Shown in pieces: positions 8,631 through 21,820 of a DNA stretch of 64,000 nt (within the stretch, counting starts at the first letter, position 1; every line of letters begins with the position of its first letter). Under the pieces are notes generated by a model that was not told the origin of the DNA, did not search any database, and was given only the letters and a program-made list of their open reading frames with translations. Source of the stretch: Gammaproteobacteria bacterium. Its GTDB lineage: Bacteria > Pseudomonadota > Gammaproteobacteria > HK1. Position numbers and translations under genes: made by a program. The stretch lies in the NCBI GenBank assembly GCA_021773635.1, contig JAJFJV010000028.1:1-64000 (forward strand), written 5' to 3'.

Positions 8631-9290
8631 ATGATCCCCTTCCCACCCCTTGGCCTGTATGCCATCACCCCCGACGACATGCCAGCGGATAAGCTGCTCA
8701 AGGGTGTTACCCGGGCCATCCAGGGTGGCGCTAGCGTTGTTCAATACCGCGACAAGTCGCGTTCACCCGCCGAACGAGTACATCTTGCCCGCGATCTCGC
8801 AACCTTGTGCCATCGTCACGGCGTTCCATTGATCATTAATGATGACGCCGAACTCGCACAGAAAAGTGGCGCAGATGGCTTACATCTTGGGAAGGGAGAT
8901 ACCTCACTGGAAAATGCCCGCCAAAAACTTGGCCCCCATGCAATTATCGGAGTCTCTTGCTATGACTCACTGGAGCGAGCTAAACAGGCACAGGATGGAG
9001 GAGCGGATTACATCGCCTTCGGACGATTTTTCCCCTCACACAGCAAGGCCCAGGCAAGTCAGGCACCGGTGGAACTATTAACAATTGCCCGACCACACAT
9101 ACGTTTACCTGTGGTCGCCATCGGCGGTATCACAGCACAAAACGGGGCACAATTAAAACAGGGTGGGGCCGATCTGCTGGCGGTCATCGACGCTGTTCTT
9201 GGGCAAGCGGATCCAAAAACCGCTGCCCAAGAGTTCATGCCCCTGTTCGACAATACGTCATCCACAAAGGCACCTGCCGGAAACACCTAA
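8631..9290 (+). CDS. thiE: Thiamine-phosphate synthase
   Basis: ThiE joins hydroxymethylpyrimidine diphosphate to carboxythiazole phosphate, giving thiamine monophosphate. It is a TIM barrel of 219 residues with the motifs GLYAITPD, GGASVVQYRDKS, LIINDDAELA, GADGLHLGKGD, YIAFGRFFPS and VVAIGGITAQN, which form the substrate and pyrophosphate site. It is followed after six bases by hemL. The thiazole genes thiS and thiG lie about 49 kb away in this window. Confidence 0.96.
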   Translation: MIPFPPLGLYAITPDDMPADKLLKGVTRAIQGGASVVQYRDKSRSPAERVHLARDLATLCHRHGVPLIINDDAELAQKSGADGLHLGKGDTSLENARQKLGPHAIIGVSCYDSLERAKQAQDGGADYIAFGRFFPSHSKAQASQAPVELLTIARPHIRLPVVAIGGITAQNGAQLKQGGADLLAVIDAVLGQADPKTAAQEFMPLFDNTSSTKAPAGNT

Positions 9291-9296
9291 AACACC

Positions 9297-10580
9297 ATGA
9301 CAAAATCAGAAGAACTCTTCCGCGCATCACTCACCCACATCCCGGGGGGGGTCAACTCACCGGTACGGGCCTTCAAGGGTGTCGGTGGAACACCCGTATT
9401 TTTTAACCGTGGAGAAGGCGCCTATCTCTATGACGAAGACGGCCAACGTTACGTCGACTATGTCGCCTCCTATGGCCCCGCCATCCTTGGCCACGCCCAC
9501 CCCAAGGTAGTTGAAGCGATTCGTGAGACGGCGGGCAAAGGCCTGGGTTTTGGCGCCCCATCCGCCCTTGAAGCCCGGATGGCGGAAACACTCTGCACAA
9601 GCCTCCCCGCTATGGAGAAGGTGCGCATGGTGAACTCCGGCACTGAAGCCACCATGAGTGCCATCCGGCTCGCCCGTGGCTACACCGGCCGGGATCGGAT
9701 CCTGAAATTTGAGGGCTGTTACCATGGCCATGCCGACGCCTTGCTGGTCAAGGCAGGCTCGGGCGCGCTGACTCTGGGAATACCCAATTCACCCGGTGTG
9801 CCTGCAGCAGTAGCTCAACATACCATCACGGCCCCCTACAACGATTTGGCGGCTACCGAGACCGTGTTTGCCGAAATCGGTGATGAAATCGCGGCGGTGA
9901 TTGTGGAACCGGTTGCCGGAAACATGAACTGCGTCCCGCCAGCAGACGGCTTCCTCGCCGGGTTACGGAAACTCTGCGACCGCTACGGTAGCTTATTGAT
10001 CTTTGATGAGGTGATGAGCGGATTTCGTGTCGGAGCCCACTGTGCACAAGGGCTTTTTGATATCACGCCGGACCTCAGCGCCCTCGGTAAAGTCATCGGA
10101 GGGGGATTACCGGTGGGCGCCTTTGGTGGACGCGGTAAAATCATGGATCAACTGGCACCGGAAGGTCCTGTCTACCAGGCAGGCACGCTGTCCGGAAACC
10201 CTGTCGCAATGGCCGCAGGGCTCGCCACGCTTGAGCTAATCGGCGAAGCGGATTTCTTCAGCCGCCTCACGGCCAGCACAACACGCCTGATTGATGGCTT
10301 ACTGGAACGGGCAAATGCCGCCGGGATTTCCCTGCGCGCCAATCAGGTGGGAGGAATGTTTGGCCTGTTCTTCACGGATGCCCGGACTATAGCCAGCTTT
10401 GCGGACGTAATGGGCTGTGACCAGCAACGCTTCCGGGAATTCTTCCACGGTATGCTCGGCGAGGGGATTTACTTCGCCCCCTCACCCTTCGAAACAGCCT
10501 TTGTCTCCTCGGCGCATGGCGCCGAGGAACTTGAACTCACCTGGAATGCAGCAGAACGGGTCTTTGCCAAGCTGAAATGA
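9297..10580 (+). CDS. hemL: Glutamate-1-semialdehyde 2,1-aminomutase
   Basis: HemL converts glutamate-1-semialdehyde to 5-aminolevulinate in the C5 route of tetrapyrrole synthesis. It is a class III PLP aminotransferase-fold enzyme of 427 residues. The PLP-binding lysine is K265 in [17 protein letters not shown]. Other family segments are [25 protein letters not shown] and FDEVMSGFR. It lies directly behind thiE and probably shares its transcript. It converges with the CBS protein gene. Confidence 0.98.
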   Translation: MTKSEELFRASLTHIPGGVNSPVRAFKGVGGTPVFFNRGEGAYLYDEDGQRYVDYVASYGPAILGHAHPKVVEAIRETAGKGLGFGAPSALEARMAETLCTSLPAMEKVRMVNSGTEATMSAIRLARGYTGRDRILKFEGCYHGHADALLVKAGSGALTLGIPNSPGVPAAVAQHTITAPYNDLAATETVFAEIGDEIAAVIVEPVAGNMNCVPPADGFLAGLRKLCDRYGSLLIFDEVMSGFRVGAHCAQGLFDITPDLSALGKVIGGGLPVGAFGGRGKIMDQLAPEGPVYQAGTLSGNPVAMAAGLATLELIGEADFFSRLTASTTRLIDGLLERANAAGISLRANQVGGMFGLFFTDARTIASFADVMGCDQQRFREFFHGMLGEGIYFAPSPFETAFVSSAHGAEELELTWNAAERVFAKLK

Positions 10581-10595
10581 TGGCGCTTGGGAAAA

Positions 10596-11030
10596 CTAAC
10601 CCAGAATATAGTGCTTGAGGTGCTCGATCTCGCTCTTCTGGTTGGAAATGATGCTTCTGACCAGATCGGTTGTGGAGATCATGCCAACGGGATGATTGTC
10701 CTCACCCTCGGTCACTGGCAGGTGGCGAAAACCACGCCCGGACATCAGCGTCATGCATTCATTGATGGTGCTGCACTCGTGGATACAAACCACCTTGTCC
10801 GACATGATCTCCCGCACCTTGGTTTCACGAGAGGCACGATGCTTCAGGATAACCTTGCGCGCATAGTCACGCTCGGAAACGATACCAATCAGTTGCTCGT
10901 CCTCAATGACTAAAAGCGCACCGACCTGCTTGCACGCCATCAACTCGATGGCAGCAAAGACCGTGTCATCGGGTCCTACACTCCAGAACCCGCGCCCTTT
11001 GACATCAAGTACCTGCCTGATGTATTCCAT
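10596..11030 (-). CDS. Tandem CBS-domain protein
   Basis: CBS pairs bind adenosyl ligands such as AMP, ATP or SAM and act as energy or redox sensors. The 144-residue protein is little more than one Bateman module. CBS1 is at about residues 10-65 (DTVFAAIELMACKQVGALLVIEDEQLIGIVSERDYARKV) and CBS2 at about 75-130 (CSTINECMTLMSGRGFRHLPVTE). ATG 11030 has GAGGA seven bases upstream and is preferred to a GTG at 11045. It lies downstream of glmS on the same strand; its partner is unknown. Confidence 0.9.
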   Translation of the reverse strand: MEYIRQVLDVKGRGFWSVGPDDTVFAAIELMACKQVGALLVIEDEQLIGIVSERDYARKVILKHRASRETKVREIMSDKVVCIHECSTINECMTLMSGRGFRHLPVTEGEDNHPVGMISTTDLVRSIISNQKSEIEHLKHYILG

Positions 11031-11118
11031 TCCAATCCTCCTCACACACTCATCAGTCTTGCAGGCCTGTTAACCAGGGCTGCGCTATTTTTATTCCCTG
11101 GGCTTGAAAGCGACAGGG

Positions 11119-12951
11119 CTATTCCACTGTGACCGATTTAGCCAGATTTCTCGGCTGATCCACGTCGGTACCCTTGAGAACTGCGACGTGATAGGCCAGC
11201 AATTGCAGGGGGATAGTATAAAGAATTGGCGCGACGGTCTCACCTATGGATGGCACATCCATCACATCCACATTAGCGGTGGCAACAAACTCCGCTTTGG
11301 TATCCGCAAAAACATAGAGCTGGCCACCTCGAGCGCGAACCTCTTCAAGATTTGATTTCAGCTTTTCAAGCAGGGAATCGTTGGGTGCCACGGCAATCAC
11401 CGGCATTTCCGCGTCCACCAGGGCCAGTGGTCCATGCTTCAATTCACCAGCCGGATAGGCCTCGGCATGGATATAGGAGATCTCTTTAAGCTTTAAGGCT
11501 CCTTCCATCGCCACCGGGTAGTGTAGTCCTCGCCCCAGAAACAAAGCATGCTCTTTGTCGGCAAAAGACTCCGCAAGCACCCGGATCTTCCCATCGAGCG
11601 CGAGCGCCTCCCGACAACGGCCAGGCAGGTCGCGTAATTGAGCCACAACTCCAGCTTCAACCTCTGGCCTCAACCCATGGTACTTGCCGATCGCCAGTAC
11701 CAGCAGTAAAAGCGCGACGAGCTGCGTCGTAAATGCCTTGGTGGAGGCGACTCCGATCTCTGTTCCAGCGCGGGTCATTAACACCAGATCGGCCTCTCGC
11801 ACCAGTGAACTTTCCGGTACGTTCACGATACCAAGAGACGGACCAAAACCTCGCTCTCGCGCACCATAAAGGGCCGCCAGGGAATCTGCCGTTTCACCAG
11901 ACTGGGAGATGATCACGATGAGCGTATCCGCTGATGCTACCGGCTCACGATAGCGAAACTCACTGGCCACCTCGACACTGCAGGGGATACCCGCCAGCGT
12001 CTCAAACCAGTGCTGGGCAATGAGTCCGGCATGAAAACTGGTGCCACAGGCAATAATCTTGACTGCCCGGATACGCTCAAATATAGCCGGTGCATCCGGG
12101 CCACAAATACCCTCTAGCAAATACTTTTCGGTAATGCGCCCTTCCAGGGTATCGGCGATTGCATGCGGCTGCTCGTGAATCTCCTTGAGCATGTAGTGGC
12201 GGTAGCTACCACGATCCGCAGCATCGGCACTGAGCTGGCTCTCCACCACGGGTCGCTCGACGGGCTGTCCACTTGCATCATAAATCCGTAATTCCTTACC
12301 CTTCAGGTCGGCAAAATCCCCATCCTCCAAAATGATAAAACGATGGGTAACGGGCAGCAGGGCCGAGATATCGGAGGCAATGAAGTGTTCCCCAACCCCA
12401 ACCCCGATAACCAGTGGACTACCCCTACGTGCCGCAATAAGCCGCCCGGGTTCTTCCTTGCTAATAACGCCGAGGGCATAGGCTCCCTCCAGATCACTCG
12501 TACTCGCCTGCACTGCGGCAAGCAGGTCCATGCCCTGGGTGGTGTAACGATGAATCTGGTGCACGACCACCTCGGTATCGGTATCCGAGGTAAATTTGTA
12601 ACCGAGTTCCGCCTGCTGTGCCCGCAGCACCGCATGGTTCTCGATAATACCGTTATGAACGATGGCGATACTGCCATGACAGACGTGGGGATGAGCGTTG
12701 GAAACACTGGGAATTCCATGGGTAGCCCAGCGAGTGTGGGCAATGCCCACCTCCCCCTCAAGGGATGATTCGGCCAGCAGCTTTGCAAGATCTGCTACCT
12801 TGCCCTGAGTGCGCTCTCGATTCAGCCCCTGCCTGGGGCCACACACGGCAATGCCCGCGGAATCATAACCACGGTATTCGAGACGCCTCAGCCCCTCCAT
12901 AAGGATAGGCACGACGTTTCGCTCTGCCACGGCTCCAACGATTCCACACAT
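11119..12951 (-). CDS. glmS: Glutamine-fructose-6-phosphate aminotransferase (isomerizing)
   Basis: GlmS makes glucosamine-6-phosphate from fructose-6-phosphate and glutamine, the first committed step of UDP-GlcNAc synthesis. The 610-residue protein starts MCGIVGAVAE, so Cys2 becomes the N-terminal nucleophile of the glutaminase domain (residues 1-240). Two SIS isomerase domains follow (CGTSFHAGLIAQHW; SQSGETADS; RGLHYPVAMEGALKLKEISY). The end, LAKSVTVE, is the canonical C-terminus. It follows glmU by 67 bases, the common gammaproteobacterial order after the atp operon. Confidence 0.98.
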   Translation of the reverse strand: MCGIVGAVAERNVVPILMEGLRRLEYRGYDSAGIAVCGPRQGLNRERTQGKVADLAKLLAESSLEGEVGIAHTRWATHGIPSVSNAHPHVCHGSIAIVHNGIIENHAVLRAQQAELGYKFTSDTDTEVVVHQIHRYTTQGMDLLAAVQASTSDLEGAYALGVISKEEPGRLIAARRGSPLVIGVGVGEHFIASDISALLPVTHRFIILEDGDFADLKGKELRIYDASGQPVERPVVESQLSADAADRGSYRHYMLKEIHEQPHAIADTLEGRITEKYLLEGICGPDAPAIFERIRAVKIIACGTSFHAGLIAQHWFETLAGIPCSVEVASEFRYREPVASADTLIVIISQSGETADSLAALYGARERGFGPSLGIVNVPESSLVREADLVLMTRAGTEIGVASTKAFTTQLVALLLLVLAIGKYHGLRPEVEAGVVAQLRDLPGRCREALALDGKIRVLAESFADKEHALFLGRGLHYPVAMEGALKLKEISYIHAEAYPAGELKHGPLALVDAEMPVIAVAPNDSLLEKLKSNLEEVRARGGQLYVFADTKAEFVATANVDVMDVPSIGETVAPILYTIPLQLLAYHVAVLKGTDVDQPRNLAKSVTVE

Positions 12952-13018
12952 ATACTTTGCTCCCTGGCCGAATATTCAGCTCATCAATCGGCAACCAACT
13001 TGCTTGCAGACCAATCTA

Positions 13019-14383
13019 TTATTTTTTCTTTGGTCGACGCCAACCCTTGACGGACTGCTGGCGGGCACGTGCCAGGGTCAATTCGCCTTTTGGCGTATCC
13101 CGGGTAATCGTCGAACCTGCACCAATGGTTGCGCCCTCGCCCACGGTAACCGGCGCCACCAGCTGGGTACCCGAGCCTATAAAGCTGTTGTCACCAATGA
13201 GCGTCTTGAACTTGTTGGCACCATCATAGTTACAGGTAATCGTTCCGGCACCAATATTAACGCCACGCCCCACCTCACTATCACCCACATAGCTGAGATG
13301 ATTAATCTTTGATCCGTGGGCAACCGAGCTTTTCTTGATTTCCACAAAGTTACCAATATGGACCGCATCGGCAAGTTGTGTCTCTGGACGAAGCCGGGAA
13401 AATGGCCCTATGCGAGCATTCTTCCCGACCACCGCATCCTCAAAGATACAGTTGGGCTGAATAATGGTTCCCGAGCCTATCTCAGCGTTGCGAATCACCG
13501 TATTTGCGCCAATATGCACCTCATCACCCAGTACCACGCGGCCCTCGAAAACTGCATTCACATCGATCACCACGTCGCGCCCACAGAGGAGTTCACCGCG
13601 CACATCAAGGCGTTCTGGGTCACGAAGGGTAACGCCGCCGGCCATAAGTGCCCGGGCTTGTTGTCGCTGGTAATAGCGTTCAAGACGCGCAAGTTGCTGG
13701 CAATCGTTGACTCCCAGCACCTCCTCCTCACAGCCCGGATGCACCGTCTGTACGCTAATACCGTCAGCCACCGCCGCGGCAATACAGTCGGTAAGGTAGT
13801 ATTCACCTTGCGCATTGGCCCTGCCCAAGCCCCCTAACCAGCGCTTTAACATCCCGCCTCGGACCGCCAGGATTCCGGTATTGATTTCGCGAATCTGGCG
13901 TTCCCCGGAATTGGCATCCTGCTCCTCGACGATAGCCAGTACCTGGTCATCATTGTCCTTCACGATACGGCCGTATCCGGTCGCATCATCCAGATTCACC
14001 GTAAGCAGCCCCAGGCTGGAGTCACTTACCGCCGCGACCACCGCCTCCAGCGTGCACTTTTTAACAAGGGGAACGTCGCCATATAACACCAATACCGTAG
14101 CGCCTTGGTCAATCTGCGGGATGGCCTGGATAACTGCATGGCCCGTGCCTTTTTGTTCCGCCTGTAGCACCCACTGTACCGGCAGCTGGGGCAGTGCCTC
14201 GGGAACACGTTGGCCGCCATGACCATAGACCACGTGTATGCGATCAGGATGCAGTGAGATTGCTGTATCCACGACGTGACCCAGTAGGGGCTGCCCGGCC
14301 AGTTCATGCAGCACCTTTGGCACCCTGGAGCGCATGCGCTTGCCCTCTCCAGCCGCCAGAATAACAATTTCGAGCTTATTCAT
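13019..14383 (-). CDS. glmU: Bifunctional UDP-GlcNAc pyrophosphorylase / glucosamine-1-P acetyltransferase
   Basis: GlmU acetylates glucosamine-1-phosphate and uridylates it to UDP-GlcNAc, the precursor of peptidoglycan and LPS. The N-terminal pyrophosphorylase domain opens with VILAAGEGKRMRSRVPKVLH. The C-terminal left-handed beta-helix shows hexapeptide repeats such as IGANTVIRNAEIGSGTII and HIGNFVEIKKSSV, and ends in an Arg/Lys-rich tail. I start at ATG 14383 (454 residues), the family start; GAGG and GGGAGG lie just before it. A longer in-frame GTG/TTG extension is unlikely. Confidence 0.97.
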   Translation of the reverse strand: MNKLEIVILAAGEGKRMRSRVPKVLHELAGQPLLGHVVDTAISLHPDRIHVVYGHGGQRVPEALPQLPVQWVLQAEQKGTGHAVIQAIPQIDQGATVLVLYGDVPLVKKCTLEAVVAAVSDSSLGLLTVNLDDATGYGRIVKDNDDQVLAIVEEQDANSGERQIREINTGILAVRGGMLKRWLGGLGRANAQGEYYLTDCIAAAVADGISVQTVHPGCEEEVLGVNDCQQLARLERYYQRQQARALMAGGVTLRDPERLDVRGELLCGRDVVIDVNAVFEGRVVLGDEVHIGANTVIRNAEIGSGTIIQPNCIFEDAVVGKNARIGPFSRLRPETQLADAVHIGNFVEIKKSSVAHGSKINHLSYVGDSEVGRGVNIGAGTITCNYDGANKFKTLIGDNSFIGSGTQLVAPVTVGEGATIGAGSTITRDTPKGELTLARARQQSVKGWRRPKKK

Positions 14384-14471
14384 CCCTCGCCTCCCCCTGA
14401 CCCGACAATTCCAAACATTCACTCAGAGACAGATGTCCCTGGTGAGATAGACATATTCTTTGGATATTTCT

Positions 14472-14500
14472 AACTCCGGGCGAGCAGCTTGCCCGGAGTT
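14472..14500. repeat. Perfect 10-bp inverted repeat between atpC and glmU
   Basis: AACTCCGGGC (14472-14481) and GCCCGGAGTT (14491-14500) form a perfect stem with a nine-base loop. There is no T-run on either side, so it is not a classical terminator. In the glmU leader it could be a processing or regulatory hairpin. Confidence 0.6.
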
Positions 14501-14567
14501 GGTAACACCACTATGAGTGATATCGCCAACAAGGGCCAAAACTAAAGTGAATCTGAAGCCTGCAGAC

Positions 14568-14602
14568 ACAAAAAAACCGGCCGCGAAAACCCGTGGCCGG
14601 TT
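14568..14602 (-). terminator. Rho-independent terminator of the atp operon
   Basis: On the minus strand, AACCGGCC (14595-14602) pairs perfectly with GGCCGGTT (14575-14582) around a 12-base loop and is followed by a run of T. It lies about 30 bases past the atpC stop and should separate atp transcription from glmUS. Confidence 0.9.
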
Positions 14603-14629
14603 CTGGTGAGAGTGGGGAAACAGCGTGTA

Positions 14630-15055
14630 CTAGTGCTGGGAGCGTTTTCGCAGGCGCTGGATGGCCTGGAGCTGGGCAGCGGCTTGCACCAATTCTGACT
14701 GTGCTTTGGCGTAATCCAGGTCTGCCGCACGATCCTTCAGTGCGTGCTCCGCCTTTTCCTTCGCCTTAAGCGCCGCGGCCTCATCAAGGTCGTGGGCACG
14801 CAACGCCGTATCTGAAAGTACCGTGATAACGTGGGGTTGAACCTCAAGTATCCCGCCAGAGACGTAGAAACTCTCTTCCTCTCCCCCGGCCACACGCACT
14901 CTGACCTCGCCTGGACGCAGACGGGTAATCATCTGGCTGTGTTGGGGCGCAATACCCACGTCCCCCAAAATTCCGGGAGCCACCACCATTTCAGCACGGC
15001 CCGAAAAGATCTCGGTTTCCGCACTCACGATGTCTATATGAATGGTCATCGCCAT
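14630..15055 (-). CDS. atpC: F1F0 ATP synthase epsilon subunit
   Basis: Epsilon is part of the F1 central stalk and inhibits ATP hydrolysis. The 141-residue protein has the N-terminal beta-sandwich ([35 protein letters not shown]) and a C-terminal two-helix region ([28 protein letters not shown]). It is the last gene of the operon and is followed by the terminator at 14568-14602. A spacer of 90 bases separates it from atpD. Confidence 0.97.
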   Translation of the reverse strand: MAMTIHIDIVSAETEIFSGRAEMVVAPGILGDVGIAPQHSQMITRLRPGEVRVRVAGGEEESFYVSGGILEVQPHVITVLSDTALRAHDLDEAAALKAKEKAEHALKDRAADLDYAKAQSELVQAAAQLQAIQRLRKRSQH

Positions 15056-15145
15056 TATTACAAAGACCTTTGCATCAGAAATTCAGACTCATCAAGGACG
15101 TCCTTCGGAGAATACGGGCGACTCCCGTTCCCCACAAGCGCGCCC

Positions 15146-16558
<1,413 letters not shown>

Positions 16559-16586
16559 CTATATCTGAATAGCCGTTATTTCGCCG

Positions 16587-17450
16587 CTACGAAACTGCTG
16601 CAGCACCACCCACGATTTCCGAAATCTCCTGGGTAATAGCGGCCTGCCTGGCCTTGTTGTAGATCAGCTGTAGCTCGCCGATAAGATCCGACGCATTATC
16701 CGAGGCGGCCTTCATCGCCACCATTCGGGCTGCCTGCTCGCAGGCAATATTTTCTACCACGCCATGATAGACCAGAGACTCCACATAACGGGTCAAAACG
16801 TGATCAAGAATTTCTTTGGCATCCGGTTCGTAGATGTAATCCCAGTGATACTGGATTTCCTCGTCTTCCGCGGCAACCCGCGGTAGCAACTGCTCTACCA
16901 CCGGATTTTGTGCGATAGAGGACTCGAAATGGTTATAAGCCACAAACAGGCGGTCAATCTTACCCTCGTCAAATCGATCGAGCATGACCTTCACCGCGCC
17001 GATAATGGCATCAATACCCGGCGCATCACCCAAGTGCCCCTCTTGGGCAACAATATTTGAACCGATGCGTTTGAAGAATCCCGCAGCTTTGGTTCCCACC
17101 GTAGCCACGTCCACCTCAATGCCTTCTGCATCAAACTTGGCGAGTTCCGGCAACACCTTGCGAAACAGATTGGAGTTAAGGCCACCACACAAACCGCGGT
17201 CACTGGAGATCACCAGCACTCCAACCCGCTTTTTCTCGCGTTTCAGCAGATAGGGATGGCGATATTCACTATTAGACAGTGCCAAGTGGGCAACCACGTT
17301 ACGCATCCGCTCCGCATAGGGCCGTGCGGCACGCATCCGATCCTGAGCCTTGCGCATCTTGCTCGCAGCCACCATTTCCATGGCGCGGGTAATCTTCTGC
17401 GTATTCTGGATACTGCGTATTTTGCCGCGTATTTCTTTGGAACCAGCCAT
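16587..17450 (-). CDS. atpG: F1F0 ATP synthase gamma subunit
   Basis: Gamma is the rotating central shaft of F1. The 287-residue protein starts [36 protein letters not shown], the long N-terminal helix. It ends in the matching C-terminal helix with [32 protein letters not shown]. It lies 25 bases after atpA and 61 before atpD. Confidence 0.98.
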   Translation of the reverse strand: MAGSKEIRGKIRSIQNTQKITRAMEMVAASKMRKAQDRMRAARPYAERMRNVVAHLALSNSEYRHPYLLKREKKRVGVLVISSDRGLCGGLNSNLFRKVLPELAKFDAEGIEVDVATVGTKAAGFFKRIGSNIVAQEGHLGDAPGIDAIIGAVKVMLDRFDEGKIDRLFVAYNHFESSIAQNPVVEQLLPRVAAEDEEIQYHWDYIYEPDAKEILDHVLTRYVESLVYHGVVENIACEQAARMVAMKAASDNASDLIGELQLIYNKARQAAITQEISEIVGGAAAVS

Positions 17451-17475
17451 CGCTCACATCCCTTAAAGTGGGTTA

Positions 17476-19017
17476 TTACCAGCTATGGTTGGCGACGAAA
17501 TCGTCAAGTGCGGCTTTGAACTGCGCCTGAATTTCATCATTGTAATCGCCAGACTCATTCACCTGGGACAGCAATTCAGCCTGCTCGGAGGCCATATAGG
17601 CCTGTAGTGCAGCCTCGAAATCGCCAATCTTGTTGAGATCCACCTCGTCAAGGTACCCCTCGTTAACCGCAAACAGAGAGATAGCCATGGCAGCGACGCT
17701 CAAGGGCGCATACTGAACCTGCTTCATTAACTCGGTAACCCGCTGGCCACGCTCCAACTGCTTTCGTGTTGCCTCATCAAGATCCGAAGCAAACTGTGCA
17801 AATGCGGCGAGTTCACGGTATTGGGCAAGCGCCAGGCGAATACCACCGCCGAGCTTCTTGATGATCGTGGTCTGTGCCGCACCACCTACACGGGAAACCG
17901 AAAGTCCGGCATTGATGGCCGGGCGGATGCCCGCGTTAAACAAGTCGGTCTCAAGGAAAATCTGGCCGTCGGTGATAGAGATCACGTTAGTGGGCACAAA
18001 GGCCGATACGTCACCCGCCTGGGTCTCAATAATGGGCAGAGCGGTCAGTGAGCCAGTCTTGCCTTTGACCTCGCCGTTGGTCAGTTTTTCCACTTCGTCA
18101 GCATTGATGCGCGATGCGCGCTCCAGCAAGCGGGAGTGCAGGTAAAACACGTCACCGGGATAGGCTTCACGCCCTGGCGGACGACGCAGCAACAGGGAAA
18201 CCTGGCGATAGGCCCAGGCCTGCTTGGTGAGATCGTCGAAAATAATCAGTGCATCTTCACCGCGGTCACGAAAATATTCTCCCATGGTGCAACCGGAGTA
18301 CGGGGCAATGTACTGCATCGCCGCAGACTCAGAGGCATTAGCTGCCACCACAATGGTGTGGTCCATGGCACCGTGCTCTTCGAGCTTGCGTACCACGCCG
18401 GCAACCGACGAGGCCTTTTGACCGATAGCGACATAAATACAGAGTACACCGGTATCTTTCTGATTGATGATGGTATCGATGGCAATAGCGGTCTTGCCGG
18501 TCTGGCGGTCCCCAATAATCAGCTCGCGCTGACCACGGCCGATGGGCACCATGGAATCGATGGATTTCAACCCGGTCTGTACGGGCTGGTCGACGGACTG
18601 ACGGTTAATAACACCGGGGGCTACCTTTTCAATAGGCGCCTCGCCCTCGGCCTCAATATCGCCCTTGCCATCAATGGGCTTTCCGAGGGAGTTGACTACG
18701 CGACCAAGCAGCGCACGACCGTAGGGCACTTCAAGAATACGACCGGTACAACGCACCACATCGCCTTCAGAAATGTGGGTGTATTCACCCAGTACCACCG
18801 CGCCTACAGAATCCTGCTCCAGGTTGAGCGCCAGTCCGTAAGTATTACCGGGGAACTCGATCATCTCCCCCTGCATGACGTCGCTCAACCCGTGGATACG
18901 GGCAATACCATCGGTAAGGGTGACGACCGTGCCTTCGGTACGGGCCTCGGTACCGATATCCAGGTTCTCGATCTTTTGTTTTATAAGATCGCTGATTTCC
19001 GTCGGACTGAGTTGCAT
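17476..19017 (-). CDS. atpA: F1F0 ATP synthase alpha subunit
   Basis: Alpha is the non-catalytic nucleotide-binding subunit of the F1 hexamer. The 513-residue protein has the P-loop GDRQTGKT (169-176), the arginine-finger region [10 protein letters not shown] and an intact N-terminal helix ([20 protein letters not shown]) that contacts the delta subunit. Length is equal to E. coli AtpA. Confidence 0.99.
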   Translation of the reverse strand: MQLSPTEISDLIKQKIENLDIGTEARTEGTVVTLTDGIARIHGLSDVMQGEMIEFPGNTYGLALNLEQDSVGAVVLGEYTHISEGDVVRCTGRILEVPYGRALLGRVVNSLGKPIDGKGDIEAEGEAPIEKVAPGVINRQSVDQPVQTGLKSIDSMVPIGRGQRELIIGDRQTGKTAIAIDTIINQKDTGVLCIYVAIGQKASSVAGVVRKLEEHGAMDHTIVVAANASESAAMQYIAPYSGCTMGEYFRDRGEDALIIFDDLTKQAWAYRQVSLLLRRPPGREAYPGDVFYLHSRLLERASRINADEVEKLTNGEVKGKTGSLTALPIIETQAGDVSAFVPTNVISITDGQIFLETDLFNAGIRPAINAGLSVSRVGGAAQTTIIKKLGGGIRLALAQYRELAAFAQFASDLDEATRKQLERGQRVTELMKQVQYAPLSVAAMAISLFAVNEGYLDEVDLNKIGDFEAALQAYMASEQAELLSQVNESGDYNDEIQAQFKAALDDFVANHSW

Positions 19018-19083
19018 AACTAAACCTCTGTGCTTGCCACGACGAGTGGTCCACCACGCGTCGGAAGAATACGTTTATCTGCT

Positions 19084-19617
19084 TTACGTAAGCTGCAACG
19101 ACAATTGCTTTAAGCGTCCACGCAGGGACAAATCGATAACCAAATCGCCGGATCGGATGACCACCCCTCCAATCAAACCTGGGTCCTCCACAACCGACAG
19201 ATCCACGACATTACCAAGCCGCTTTGCCATCACACCACTAATTACTTGCTCGAAGCGCGGCTCCAGGGCAAAGGCACTGCGTACCTCTACCCGGCTACGC
19301 CCTTCTTGCTCGGCGCGTCGGGCTTCAAATAATTCGGTAATTTTCCCAACTACCTGCAACCGGCGATTCGTAATCAAGAGACGTAAAAAATTTTCCTGGG
19401 TGCTACTCAGGCGCTCGGCGCAAAGGTCGAGCATCAGTTGAGTGAGCCGTTCCTGCGCAACCCGGGGGTCGGAAATAACCGTAGCTAATTCTGAATCTGC
19501 GGCCAGTGCGGAGACAAAGTCCAGCACCTCGGACCATGAGCTCAGCGCACCCTCTTCCTGGGCCTGCTGGAATGCTGCAAGTGCATAAGGTCGGGCCAGT
19601 GAGACGACTTCTGCCAT
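19084..19617 (-). CDS. atpH: F1F0 ATP synthase delta subunit
   Basis: Delta links the peripheral stalk (b) to the top of F1. The 177-residue protein begins MAEVVSLARPYALAAFQQAQEEG, the typical helical N-terminal domain. It ends with the conserved GGVVIRSGDLVIDLSLRGRLKQLSLQL. It sits eight bases after atpF. Confidence 0.97.
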   Translation of the reverse strand: MAEVVSLARPYALAAFQQAQEEGALSSWSEVLDFVSALAADSELATVISDPRVAQERLTQLMLDLCAERLSSTQENFLRLLITNRRLQVVGKITELFEARRAEQEGRSRVEVRSAFALEPRFEQVISGVMAKRLGNVVDLSVVEDPGLIGGVVIRSGDLVIDLSLRGRLKQLSLQLT

Positions 19618-19625
19618 GATGCTTC

Positions 19626-20096
19626 CTAGAACTGCTCAACGAGCTTGGACAGGGCCTCTTCATGGGCCGCCGCGTCAACCTCTCGCAGCAGCACCTGCTC
19701 GGCACCAACCAAAGCAATGCTGACAACTTCCTTTCGTAGAGACTCCTTCGCCTGGGTGATCTCCTGATCGATTTCCGCTCGCGCGGCAATCTTCAGGCGT
19801 TCCCCTTCAGAACGGGCCTCGTCCTTCGCAGCGTCAACGATCTCGTCGGCGCGTTTTTGCGACTGGGCGATGATATCCCGGGCCTTGTCCTTGGTTTCAT
19901 GGAGAAGCTTCTTGGCGCGTTCCTCCGCCAGTTCCTTCTCGTGGTGCCCACGTTCAGCCGCGGCCAAACCGTCAGCAATCTTGCTCTCCCGCTCGGCCAT
20001 TGCATCAATCAGCAGCGGCCAAACGAATTTCATGGTGAACCAGATGAATAACCCGAAGGTAATCATCTGGCCCAACAGCGTGGCATTGATGTTCAC
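19626..20096 (-). CDS. atpF: F1F0 ATP synthase b subunit
   Basis: Subunit b forms the peripheral stalk dimer. The 156-residue protein has one N-terminal membrane helix ([27 protein letters not shown]) and a long charged coiled coil running to the C-terminus, ending in LSKLVEQF. Length equals E. coli AtpF, and only one b gene is present. Confidence 0.98.
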   Translation of the reverse strand: MNINATLLGQMITFGLFIWFTMKFVWPLLIDAMAERESKIADGLAAAERGHHEKELAEERAKKLLHETKDKARDIIAQSQKRADEIVDAAKDEARSEGERLKIAARAEIDQEITQAKESLRKEVVSIALVGAEQVLLREVDAAAHEEALSKLVEQF

Positions 20097-20127
20097 AGTG
20101 AGGAACCCTCGATTGGAGCGTTAAAGA

Positions 20128-20433
<306 letters not shown>

Positions 20434-20458
20434 CTAGTTATTAGTCGTGACAAAAAAA

Positions 20459-21618
<1,160 letters not shown>

Positions 21619-21697
21619 ACCGAATATCTGTCCGTGCAGCCCGAGGGCCGCAGGTAAAGCATGCTTCTTCCGGAATCAGTCAATAATGTCGTAACCA

Positions 21698-21715
21698 GCA
21701 CCCGAAAAGGGGTGC
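21698..21715 (-). promoter_or_regulatory. Leader hairpin of the atp operon
   Basis: GCACCC (21698-21703) and GGGTGC (21710-21715) form a six-base-pair hairpin with an A-rich loop, about 25 bases downstream of the atp promoter -10. It may affect mRNA stability. Function is not shown. Confidence 0.4.
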
Positions 21716-21737
21716 GCCGAGTGGCGGAGGCGGGCGC

Positions 21738-21766
21738 ATTATAGAAGGATGCCCACCCGGGATCAA
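21738..21766 (-). promoter_or_regulatory. atp operon sigma-70 promoter
   Basis: On the minus strand, TTGATC (21761-21766) and a perfect TATAAT (21738-21743) are separated by 17 bases, about 120 bases upstream of atpI. The match equals that of the rRNA promoter at 305-332. It lies in the only large gap of the parB-atpI junction, so it should drive atpIBEFHAGDC. Confidence 0.85.
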
Positions 21767-21820
21767 CGGGAAAAAGCTGCTTCGGCATCGGTTTTGCGAT
21801 ATTGAAATAATGCCCGTCGG

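Noticed and set aside
10823-10840. Second parS-like sequence, GGTTTCACGAGAGGCA, in the CBS gene
   Set aside because: Four mismatches, including the centre, and it lies within coding sequence of another family.
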